From Acytostelium subglobosum LB1 (Eukaryota; Evosea; Eumycetozoa; Acytosteliales; Acytosteliaceae), in the NCBI RefSeq assembly GCF_000787575.1, contig NW_012236511.1, positions 372,001-436,000 of the forward strand: a DNA stretch of 64,000 nucleotides. The letters run 5' to 3'. The notes beneath the pieces are model-generated. The model searched no databases, was not told the DNA's origin, and was given only the letters and a program-made list of their open reading frames with translations. The position numbers were made by a program, and so were the translations under genes. How positions within the stretch are numbered: position 1 is the first letter of the stretch; the number at the start of each line of letters is the position of its first letter. Positions 22,626 to 33,140 of the stretch are shown piece by piece.

Positions 22626-23870
22626 GACCTTACACAATGGCAGACCAGTGTCCTCTTGCCTTTTTGGGACGTCCGGTTCTGCAAACCTATCAATTTGATG
22701 CCTCTATGTTAATGGGCTAGCGCTTGATGTGATGGCGAGTGAAGATCATTCATGGTAAATGGGGTGGCTTGGGGGATTCAAAGTGATCAGTCGTTCATTC
22801 ATTCATTCGGTCCCAACTAGACCTACAACACATGGGTACTACTCGCGAGTTGATAAGCATGACGATCGCTCTTCCTCACTCTTTGATCAATGCATGGATA
22901 TTTGTAGACACTATCACACACTTGGTTGTTGAGTTGGGATCACTTAAACACAAATACGACACGACGAAGATTACACAATGGCAAGGGGTGGGTCCTTTGA
23001 GACCTCGCGCACAAAGTGTGTATGAGAGCAAGTGGGGGATTTTGATTGAATTGTGCTCAAGTCAGGCCGAATTAGGTGATGAGTAGAGTGATTGGGGTTA
23101 GAAGTGGCGCGGGTGATCAGACCGAGGAATTGGCCAAGGAATGTTTTGTTTGAGGTGGATGCAGTGAAGTGGAGGGGTGTGAAGAGCCAAACTTGCAATG
23201 TTGGGCCAACTTGTGATCAACATGTTATGCTAGACACCTTGCAGAAAGCTTGCTAGTCAATGGAATGAATGGATTGATGATGGATGGATGGGATACAGTC
23301 AAGTCTATCTCCCTCCCCACGCACCACCACCTCCCACTTCCCCTCTGATCACTACCACCACATGACTGCGAGCCATCATCAATCACATCACACTGGTAAT
23401 AATAATACCTGCCTATCTGCCTACCTACTACTTCTGATATTATTTAATAGTATTTTAAATTNAATTGATTGATCAATGATGTGTTGTTGTTGTTGTTCCT
23501 TGTTTCATCCCTCTTCTACAACATGCTGAACCATTCATCGACTGTTCAACAGTTGCATTAACCACCAATATAACAATACCCTTCTATCTACCTACCCCCC
23601 TACCTACCTTGTCTACATAATCCATCCATAACCTTTGAGTCATTCAGTCCAGGCCCAGCCAGTCAGTCCAACTATTCAATCAATCAATCAATCAAACAAC
23701 AAAACACCAATACCCAACAACATCAACAACTATTGAAGTCACATTGTCCATCAGACGCCTGTTTGTCACTTATGCACATCCAGGCCATATACTCCAACTC
23801 ATTCCTAAATCTATTCTCTTTCTTCATTTGAACAACTTGGTTACCAACATCCAGTTGTCAACTCAATCAT

Positions 23871-23907
23871 CCTTAGCCTAAGCCACAGCCTTAGCCTTAG
23901 CCTTAGT
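23871..23907. repeat. short CCTTAG hexamer array
   Basis: Several copies of CCTTAG or close variants; on the other strand this is CTAAGG. It resembles TTAGGG-type telomere repeats but with one G fewer. Confidence 0.6.
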
Positions 23908-24354
23908 ATCCACTCAAGTACTTGGAACGAGTAGGTATCCATCCATCATTCAATCATTCATTCGTTTCATTCGATCACTCCATCATTCATTCATTCATTT
24001 GTGAGAACCATTGGCCAATGGTTGATATATTGGGTTGTTTCTTGTTGTTGTAGCTATTTACACGGCGTGTTTCACAACAAGCTCCATCACTCCATCATTG
24101 CAGATTCCGTAGTCGTTGCCGTCGACACCATCACACAATGCAAAGACACACAAATGTGAGTTCAAGTCATCGATGACTACCCCAGGTCACAGCAATCCAT
24201 CCATTCACCCCATCTAATCTGGTCCCGTGTTTTGTTTGTCAACTTTGTTGTTCCTCGCGCCTCTCATCATGGTACACATTTACATTTTTGTTTTTTTTTG
24301 TTTCGAAAACAGGAACCCACTCACATTGTTGATGTCTGTTGAGTTTGGTGTCAC

Positions 24355-24480
24355 GGAATCGGGATGTGGCAGGCCTGCATGCTTACATGCATCTGTTAGT
24401 GACCCTGTGGCTGTCCGCGGCTACGGCATTGCCGACCGACAAGCCAGATGTAGTCTACATAAGTGGCGAGATCTGTGGTC
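24355..24480. other. GC-rich pocket of unknown nature
   Basis: A stretch clearly richer in G and C than its flanks, with small perfect hairpins (TGCATG-CTTA-CATGCA near 24379-24394 and the palindrome GCAGGCCTGC just before it). Possible ncRNA; no known RNA family was recognised. Confidence 0.25.
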
Positions 24481-24635
24481 CTCTCTCACTTTGACCATCA
24501 TTCATTCATTCATCTCTCTCGTTCACATTAATGTCAAGGTCAGTCACTCACTCGTTGACATTGACAATATGGATTGAATGAATACTCTGTCGTTCATTCA
24601 TTGATAATCATTGGCAGTATGCCAAGGTACCCAAC

Positions 24636-24656
24636 AAACACACACACACACACACA
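24636..24656. repeat. AC microsatellite
   Basis: About ten AC dinucleotides in non-coding DNA. Confidence 0.85.
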
Positions 24657-25864
24657 ATCGATCTACATCTTTTTGAAGACCATCTCTTGAGACCCAACCA
24701 ACCAATTTCCATCCTGCTGATGCCAGACTCACTGATCTAATAACCCTTTTCATCCAGATCTCCTCCTCCTCATCCCATCTTTCTTCTCCACTTCCACCTT
24801 CCAATTAATAATTATTATTATTTATCAATCAATCATTATTATATATTTATATGAACCAATAATCTATTTAAGATATTCCTACAACTATCTGCTCCTTCTC
24901 CTCCTCCCTCCTCCTACTTCTACGACTCCATCACCCAAAAGGTAGGTAAAATATTAATATTACCCATGAGATACACATGCCTACATGTGGTTCGTATCTC
25001 GTTTGAACCTCATCCATCCATCCATCTGTAAACAATGTGTCTCTTTAACTTGTCCTCAAAAAATACCTCATTATGGAAATGACTGAGTCAAGTATTGTGT
25101 GTATATGTTTGTCCATAAGTGGATATAAATTGTGTGTTTGGTCCGAAATAAGTACTTTTGGCCCTCCTTTCCCCAACTCTTCACTTTCCCTCAAACAACA
25201 CACTCCTCTTCCCCACTCTCACACATGAGATTCTTAACACCAAAGACGATGTTCCATGAGGTTCATGGATGACCCTTTGTGTGTTGTGTGTTTGTCATCA
25301 TTCGAAGATGTCCAAGGTGATATCTGTCGACTTGACTTCATCTTGCCTTGTTCAATTTCCAGAGTTCACAATACATATACACCCATCACATTCACTCACT
25401 TCACTTCAATATGTTAATATTATTATTATTACATCCACATATCAATCACATGTCTCTATATTGTAACAATCATATATCTACGACGACGACGACGACATCC
25501 ACCTAGGTATCTATCATTCAGTCTGTCACTCGCCAATATTTGCTCACCATCTTATTGGATTGCGCACATCTATCCTAATAATGATTGGTGTGCCATTATA
25601 ATAATCACTCTCTATTGCCCATTTAGTCAACCATCATATTGTATTTGATTGATTGATTGATGGATGGATAGAAGTCTGTTCTGGATGAAGTATGATGTAT
25701 ACATACACTGACTGATGCTTGTCAATCATGTGTATACACACTCACTTTACATCTAAATCTACATTCACCCACTCAATCATCCACATTCACCCCTACCTCA
25801 CTCAATCAATCAATCAAACACACGACACACGCATACTCTTCGTCGCACCTTTACACATCCACTC

Positions 25865-25902
25865 GTCAACCAAGTCAAACGCGTTTGTTTGACTTGGTTG
25901 AC
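25865..25902. repeat. perfect 16-bp inverted repeat with 6-nt loop
   Basis: GTCAACCAAGTCAAAC (25865-25880), loop GCGTTT, then its exact reverse complement (25887-25902). It lies about 1 kb before the zinc-finger gene, within non-coding DNA. Confidence 0.9.
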
Positions 25903-26746
25903 ATGTGTTCCACTTCCACCTTGTGCTTGTTTTTCCATGTCATTTGGAATAATAATAATACCTTGTAGTTGTTGATCATAACTATACCAATCTCTTTCCT
26001 TTGGTCGAGGTGAGGACTTCTCTAAAAGTCAACTATATCATACACATGACACAAGACACATGACACATACAATTCACTCTGGACCTTCAATCCAGCCTCA
26101 TGTCCATTGACATGACAGCTCAGCCAACCACACACAAACACACACGATCACTCTTCTCTTCCAATTCCATGGATTGGGTGGTGTTTGATCGCAAGGAGTG
26201 GGGAAGTGACACTAGTCGTGTGGGTGACACCCACACCTCCAAACCCTCGCCAACTCCATCATCACACGTCCATCAACAATGCGCAACTACCCCTATCACG
26301 TGTGTTTCCGTACATCTCCACTATGTCTGTCTCTACCTTCCATCCATCCAACCATCCATCCAACCATCAATCCATCAATCCAAAAGGATAGATAATCATA
26401 ATACACGGATACGACCAATCAAAGTGCTATCAATGGAGTAGCATCGTAAGAGTGTAAACAACAACATCCATTATCAATCATACTGTCAATTACTCATTCA
26501 ATCAATCAATCAATCAAACATCATCACCATCATCAATCCAATCATTCATTCAAACAGGAATGGCATGGGCATGATTACTAACATCAGCTTTCCACCTTTT
26601 GGACAATAATCCATCTTTCTCCAACGTCACAGTGCACTGTTCAGTTCTCTGACACACTCAACTTCAATCCCTAATATTATATTATACTATTATTAATATA
26701 TATATATTTTGTTGATCATCAATCAATCAATTAGGTATGTAGTATT

Positions 26747-26773
26747 GATTATCTGGAACTGTTCCAGGTAATC
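26747..26773. repeat. palindromic element, CTGGAAC-T-GTTCCAG core
   Basis: A 15-bp palindrome at 26753-26767 extends to 13-nt arms with one T-G pair (26747-26759 and 26761-26773). Related palindromes occur at four or five other places in this window. Confidence 0.75.
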
Positions 26774-26899
26774 TGGCTCCGCCCAAACCCACACACATTC
26801 AATCAAACTAACAATCAAACTCGCCCCCAACCATGTACCCAGACACCTCACAATCACATCACAATCACAATCACAACTTATATAACTACAACAACAAAT

Positions 26900-28704
26900 A
26901 TGAATATAGTATCATCTCAGGCTATCGATCACTTTCCAAATCAACACCAAACGATGAGCGCATCACAGCAAGACGCAACTTCATTGTTCCAATTTGATGG
27001 TGACATGTCACTGACGGCATTGGACACGAGCGACGCACTTATCATGCCCGCCACAANNNNNNNNNNNNNNNNNNNNNNNNNNNNNNNNNNNNNNNNNNNN
27101 NNNNNNNNNNNNNNNNNNNNNNNNNNNNNNNNNNNNNNNNNNNNNNNNNNNNNNNNAGTCGTCGTCGCAAGTCGTCCACATCGGACGCCAGCATCAAGAA
27201 GAGACACCGTCGCACAGCATCGGAGATTGAGCGCGCATTCAAATGTCATGTTGCCGCGTGCAACAAGTCGTACGGCACTGAGGGTGCACTCAAGATGCAC
27301 ATCAAGCTCAAGCATCCAGGCGCCAAGATCCCCAACTCATACACATCGCCCACGCTCAACAGCGGCGTGCCATTCTACCCTCCACGTATCTCGCCCTATG
27401 TCTTGGGCCAGTACGGCTCAAACTTGGCCGACCTGCCCAAGGAGTTGATATACAACGCAACCCAAGCACAACAACAACAGCAGCAACAAATACAGCATCA
27501 ACAACAACAGCAACAGGCTGTAGCATATGGCCAAGCTGGAATCATTCCAGCCCAACAACAACAATACCAACCCGCCCAACCTATTTATTCCAAGTCTCCA
27601 CGCACCCTCCTCCCCAACAACCTCGCTCTGTCCCTGTCTGGCGGTCTCATTGACTCACCCCAGGTACAGCAACAGCAACAACAACCTGAGCCAACACCCC
27701 AGGTCTACAAGTTCTCCGACTTGCCAGCCATATCCCTGCGCATTGGCGCATGGGAGAAGCAGTCCAACTTCTGCGGCGACCTGGTGGCGCGCTTCTCCTA
27801 CACCGAGCGCAAGTTCATGTGGGAGATATTCAATCAGGCAGCATCGCTCACCAAGATGGAAATCTACTTTGACGATATATCATCGATGGATCTCCGCCAA
27901 CTGAGCGACGATCGCGTCGAGTTGACATTCACCGTCAGCCAGGCCCCACATTTCTTTGAGGCCAAGTTTGACACGCAGGCCGCCATGACATACAAGGCTT
28001 GCAACGACTTTACTGGCGGCGAGGCGACCACCGGCCGCACCCATTCGTTGTGCTTTGTCCGCAACGCACTGGCCAATCCTTTGGACGCTCTGGCGGCAAC
28101 CGACCCCAAGTTCAGAATTTTTGTCGACGCAGCCAACCTCAACCTGCACGATGTCGTCCCATCCAGCTCACCCAAACAACAGATGTTCATCTCGCAGTCC
28201 ACCCCAGTGCCTGTAGCCATTCAACAACAGCTGCCCTACCTCGATCTTGAGCGTGTGCCCGTCATGCCCATCAGCCTCACCCCTGCCGACATCTCACCAA
28301 TCATTGCCGCGCCCCCTGTTATCCCCAGTCCGGCCTCATCCACCTCCTCCACAAGCTCGCTCGAGGTCGTAAATTATCCAACTCCAACAACACCTGGCCA
28401 ACAACAACAACCACCTCAACAGCAACAGTCGTTCGATCAACAGCAGCAGCAGTCGCAGCAGAACCATCAACAACAATTATATTATAACAAACAACATTCG
28501 TCATCAAGCCTTGGCGGTGAGGTGCCAGAGCTGTCAGGCGATGCCACCGACTCACTGATATCGTCGCTCGACCAGCCTGCACAGCTATTCGCGTCATCCG
28601 ACCTCAGCAAGTGCTTCAACGACATTGCTCTCTGCAGTCCGGCCATCACGGGCATGCCAAACAATCCTGCTGCCATGGTGCACAGGGATCAACCTACCTT
28701 GTGA
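26900..28704 (+). CDS. C2H2 zinc-finger, Gln-rich putative transcription factor (spans assembly gap)
   Basis: The N-terminus (MNIVSSQAIDHFPNQ) and the rest lie in different frames only because a 100-N gap of unknown size sits at 27057-27156. After the gap come a basic Arg/Lys/Ser stretch, one C2H2 finger (CHVAACNKSYGTEGALKMHI with two His), Gln runs, and a conserved-looking domain of about 130 residues (DLPAISLRIGAWEKQ ... VELTFTVSQAPHFFEAKFD) that I do not recognise by name. The C-terminal part is Ser/Pro/Gln-rich. One finger plus a second globular domain and Q-rich spacers suggests a nuclear regulator, but DNA binding is inference. The total length cannot be given because of the gap. Confidence 0.8.
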
Positions 28705-28718
28705 CTGTGGTAGGTCTG

Positions 28719-28748
28719 CCCAGCCAGCCAGCCAGCCAGCCAGCCAGC
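28719..28748. repeat. CCAG tetranucleotide repeat
   Basis: Seven CCAG units, 15 bases after the stop of the zinc-finger gene, in its 3' UTR. Confidence 0.85.
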
Positions 28749-28964
28749 CCAACAAGCAAGCAAGCATACCAAATCACATGGTCTACGACGACGACGACCT
28801 TATGACGCGATGCCCATGCGATATATATACGAACGAAGCGACCGAGCACACACATCGACATGTACCACAACACAACCAGTTGTAGTTGTTGCCATGGCAA
28901 CAAGCAACAAACAAACAAACAAATATATACATGTACATACATATACTACTTTATACTTTATACC

Positions 28965-29455
28965 TTATAGTTCATCCTTTGGTTTAGTTGCCCTATTGTG
29001 TTCCTTTGTCCTTGTGTCCAAGTACTCAAAGAACAAGTCAACGAGTTGATGTGGTCTCTCCTCATTAGCCTTCAGCTTCCATGATATCAAATCCTCCAAT
29101 GCATTACCCTATCATGTTGTCAGTCAGTCATTCATTCAATCAATCAATCTCAATCTACCGGACATACCAAGGGTAGAAGAGACATGCCCGCCTCACGGTA
29201 GTAACGGTGCAACTCAAGTGTGTCATGACCAATGATGTGATGGACAAATGATGAGCAGAATGATTCAGCCATCTGGTGCTCTTTGAGCTTTGCCAGAGCA
29301 GTATCATAACATGATTCTCTAATATATTTGAACAATGTCATTGTGATCTTTGTATCATCTGAATAATCTGCATTACGTCTTTGTTGTTGTTGTTGTCTTT
29401 GTTGTCCATATGTCAATGTCAGGAACAACAATATAAATACTAAACAGTGCTTCAT
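28965..29455 (-). CDS. small ER-lumen protein with C-terminal KDEL
   Basis: Two exons (29455-29168 and 29108-28965) give 143 residues; the intron is 59 bases (GTATGT...ATAG). Residues 1-18 (MKHCLVFILLFLTLTYGQ) are a signal peptide, followed by a Gln/Arg stretch and a mostly helical body with two Cys (ESCYDTA, AESFCSSF). The second exon ends TKPKDEL, a canonical ER-retrieval signal, so the product should stay in the ER lumen. Reading through the donor would instead add only five residues and lose the KDEL. I do not recognise the family; a folding or trafficking role in the ER is suggested by location only. Confidence 0.8.
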
Positions 29456-29633
29456 TATTATCTCTATCTTATTCTTTATCTCTATGTTGTGTCTTGCGAG
29501 AATTGAATGAGTGAATGAGCTTCGACTTCAACTTTTTGAAAAGGGGGCGACATCAGCTGAAGCAGTTCAGTCTGTGCCACTCTCTCCACATAACTAGAGT
29601 GTGGCGGCTAAGACTGCATGATCTGGCGTGTTA

Positions 29634-30916
29634 TTATTTCATGCGTCTGAGATCGTCATCATTTCCAAACACCTTGAATGCCTGTATCGGAGTCATGAAC
29701 CAAACCTCTTCATCACCATCGTGCTCAATTTCTTCGGCCATGTACTGATACCATCTCTCTATTTTCTGGCGTTGGCTCTTGCTGTACTCCTCTCCGGCAT
29801 CATCTCCATTGTCTTCATATAGGAACACAGCCATTTGTTCTTGAGTGATCTGTTTGATGCGAGTGATAAACTCTGTTGCGGCGACGTGTCAGTTTGTTGT
29901 TATGAATACACATTAACGGACAGGTGGTAGAACATACTGTTGGCAACTACCGAGGTCTTCTCCAAACAATTGGAGATGTCGATACCAATCATGTTGGCGA
30001 TGATCACATGCTGCTCAGTTGGAATCACTTGTATCAGCTTCTTGAAGTTCTTGTGGACCATGGGAGCAGGTGTCAATATGTCGTCCTGGTTATCAGATGC
30101 GAGCACCACATCCGACTCTTTGATTTGCCGCAGCAATGTGTTGATTTTCCGAGCATAGTCAGTCGGATGCTCCAGTGACGCACGATCTGGCATTTGCAAT
30201 ATCTCTGGAAAGTACAGAGAGGCAACTGGATCCGCTCTTTCAATGTCTCTCACGTCATTGGCATCGATTCTCTGGCGAAGTGGCAGGTATCCAGTGTGGC
30301 TTTCTCTCTGTGCGTATGTGTGGGTGTGTGTCATTGTCAGCAAGTTGTAGGTCTCGAGCACCCGGCATTGTTCTTGCGAACTTACCAGATATTGCTTGTG
30401 TTGGACGATCGATCTGAAAATCTGGTAGAGAGCATTCTCAACGATACGATGGAGAAAGACAACTGTGGTCATGTAGACAGTTGGAACGCCGACAGATTTC
30501 AACATGTTACCAACAAAAGCTGTGGGAAACACAACTAGAGGGTATTCCTCCTGCTCTCCAGTATGGTATCTCTCCAAAGCTTTGCATGAAGATTCCAAGC
30601 AAAAGAAGGCAGTTTCCATGTCAACCTGCAAGAGGTCGATCAGGCTTTCGGCCAGATGTCTACATCGAACAGTGGTGTGTTCTTGGGTCGTCATTCGTTG
30701 TATTGAATTGTTGAGCACTCGTGAAACAAAATCTCTCTGCAACATGGCTATTGACTCCAACCCAGCCAAGGTTATGTCCAGCGGCTGGGTATAGCTGTCG
30801 CACAATGCATGAACAATTTCATGCTTCCTATGTATGTACGCATACTCCTTTTCATATCGGACCTCCAGTGTAAACTTTGTTCCTGGTATCTTATGTGTAT
30901 TTGTTGTCATCTTCAT
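29634..30916 (-). CDS. unrecognised protein, about 379-405 residues
   Basis: Exon 1 from 30916 to 29938 and exon 2 from 29872 to 29634 join in frame (GCCAACA|GTATGT...CAACAG|AG). A second probable intron lies inside exon 1 at 30385-30308: GTAAGT donor, CACAG acceptor, 78 bases with no stop, encoding a low-complexity THTHTY stretch; removing it gives 379 residues, keeping it 405. No signal peptide or membrane helix is evident. The C-terminal part is acidic (EHDGDEEVWFM). I do not recognise the family. The gene is divergent from the methyltransferase, with only 141 bases between the starts. Confidence 0.65.
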
Positions 30917-31057
30917 GAAAAGGTTGCAAATTTGCCTGACTTTTTGAAGACTCCCCCCTTAGACAAGTTCACTCTTTCGATAATTCATTCATTAACTCGC
31001 TCGCTAATTCAAATACAGATAATAGATCCACATATATATATATAAAGAGGACAAACA
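30917..31057. promoter_or_regulatory. compact bidirectional promoter
   Basis: 141 bases separate two divergent start codons. Features seen are a pyrimidine-rich run at 30954-30960 and a TATATATATATAAAG stretch ending near 31048, just before the plus-strand start. Confidence 0.45.
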
Positions 31058-31788
31058 ATGACAAGTCAACTACTACAACATGCTGATGAACCTTTAATGG
31101 ACCATCTGGGGTCAAAGGACTTTAAGGATGTTTATGAACCAGCACAGGACTCTTACTTGTTCATTGACTCTTTGAAGAAGGATGTAGAGTTTATAAGACG
31201 TTTGAAACCGACTGTTGCAGTGGAGATTGGTTCAGGCAGTGGATTCGTCATTACATATCTATCAATGCTAATACAACGTGAATTGAACACTCATGTGCAT
31301 TGCATGGCCACAGATATCAATCCTGCTGCGACACTCGTCACAACAAGAACTGCTCAACACAATAATATAATGTTGGATGTTGTCAATACTTCATTCCTGA
31401 GTGGTATTGATCGCCTTCGAGGCAAGGTCGACGTACTCCTCTTCAATCCACCCTACGTGCCCACGCCCTCTGAAGAGATTGCCGAGGGTGGCATCGTAGC
31501 CTCCTGGGCAGGCGGCATAGATGGACGAGAGGTCATAGACCAATTGTTGCCTCAGATTAAAGTATGTACACTCCACTTTGACCATGATCGTGTGGCCATC
31601 TAACTCGACCCGCATCACATTAGGACATACTCTCACCAAAAGGTTGCTTATACATGGTGTTGGTCGAGGAGAACAAACCACAAGAGGTGGCAACAATATT
31701 GAAGAAGGATGGATTCAAACATGGAGTTGTTGGTCAGCGTCTTGCCTACAATGAGAGATTATACATAATCAAGTTCTTCAGAGATTGA
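31058..31788 (+). CDS. HemK2/N6AMT1-type methyltransferase (eRF1 glutamine methyltransferase)
   Basis: Two exons (31058-31561, 31624-31788) give 222 residues, the usual length of N6AMT1/Mtq2. The SAM-binding motif is EIGSGSG (56-62), the acidic residue after strand 2 is in ATDINP, and the catalytic NPPYVP motif is at 130-135, diagnostic for amide-nitrogen methyltransferases acting on Gln. The family, with a Trm112 partner, methylates the GGQ glutamine of release factor eRF1. The intron begins GTATGT and ends TTAG; without splicing the protein would stop shortly after the NPPY domain. The second exon supplies the last strands (KGCLYMVLVEEN). Confidence 0.9.
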
Positions 31789-33140
31789 TCAATCAATCAA
31801 TCAATCAACTCACTCACTCACTCACTTGGTTGACTGTGTAGCGCCAACATGTGTGATCGAACTTCCAGCACCCAAATGTTCATTGCAACATGCTCTAAGT
31901 ACAGAGAAAGAGAAGGAATGTGGGGAACGCGTAGTATGGGGGTAGGACAGCCCATAATCGACATCAGTATCCCCATCATCAATCATTGTCCACCGATTCT
32001 CTCTGCAATCACCCACTCTCTCAATCAAGGTAGAGTGGCGCACATTGATGACCACCTACATCCATCACTCCTCCACATCAGTCAATCAATCAATCAATCA
32101 ATCAATCATTATAGTTCGTCATTCGAAACACTCTCTCTTAACTTGTCAAAGTGTATCCTATAATGTCATGTCATGTGATTGATTGCTCGCTTCCAACCCC
32201 CAACCCCGCCCGCCAAGGGTTGACCAGCCATTACCCAACACACACAACATCGATGACCACTACCACTACCACCCCCAACACGACACCACACACTGATCAG
32301 TCGCGACTGTTGTCAAGTTCACAGCACAGCTTAGAAAGGAATCATTCAATCAACCATTGTTGGGTATTGATGGAACAGTCAAGTTAGACATTCTTGCCAT
32401 TTATAGACCCGAGCGTCGTCCTAGAGACAATATTCAGTCAATCACTCAATCAACATTGCTGGTGCCAATACTAAATACTCTCATTACTCAATCAATCATT
32501 CAATCAACATCATTTTCAGACACAGTATGCTTGTTGGCGCTTTGATTGGCAATTGTCTGAATGCTTGAATGAATGAATGAATGAATGAACATATACATAC
32601 AACACACATCGACCACACCATGAAGTGGATCCTACCAATCTCACTGGCGGAGACTACTTGGACAATGTCGTCTCTCCCTGAATGTAGGCTCTCATTCACA
32701 CTCAGCACTCTTCCTGTCACTCGCCTACCCCTCCTCCCCCAGTCTTACACTTACACTTACACCAACACTGCTGCTTCTGCTGTTGCTGTTGCTGTTGCTC
32801 TTTAAAGAACGCTGCGCCAACGCCACACACTCTTTCTCCTTCTCCAGCCTCCACCACTCTACCCTTGTTATAATAATACCCTTGACGTGTAGGCTGTATA
32901 ATCCACATGGATTGCAAAAGAAGCGTATCAACTACTACTCCGACTACACCTCCTTCATCCACACCCCTCCCGCTCACCTTCTACCGGTCTGTCTCCTCCG
33001 TCCCATCATTCATTCTCATTTCCCCGGCTGTTTAAATATCCAACCTCCATTCCAGTACCAGAGTCCATCAATTATTTCCAGCCCTCAATCAGCCAATCAT
33101 CCCATCCCAATAACCGTCCAACAACAACATCCATCCATCC
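31789..33140. other. spacer upstream of the P450 gene
   Basis: 1.35 kb of CAAT/CATT-repeat-rich sequence. An open frame at 32783-33256 is judged accidental: it is Ser/Pro/His/Leu-rich, has no recognisable domain and runs over the P450 start and first intron. The last part should hold the P450 promoter. Confidence 0.5.

Larger units (their letters stand above)
22197..26899. other. 4.7-kb spacer without a recognised gene
   Basis: No convincing coding region on either strand. It holds short CATT/CAAT/CCAT repeats throughout, two GC-richer pockets that might be structured RNA (22590-22625 and 24355-24480), interstitial CCTTAG repeats (23871-23907), an AC microsatellite, a perfect hairpin at 25865-25902 and a palindromic element at 26747-26773. 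The part nearest 26900 is probably promoter and 5' UTR of the zinc-finger gene. A single N lies at 23462. Confidence 0.5.

Noticed and set aside
24227-24577. 116-codon plus-strand frame
   Set aside because: Spans the GC-rich pocket and CATT repeats; no convincing protein pattern beyond composition.
25482-25496. ACG microsatellite
   Set aside because: Ordinary short repeat with no further context.
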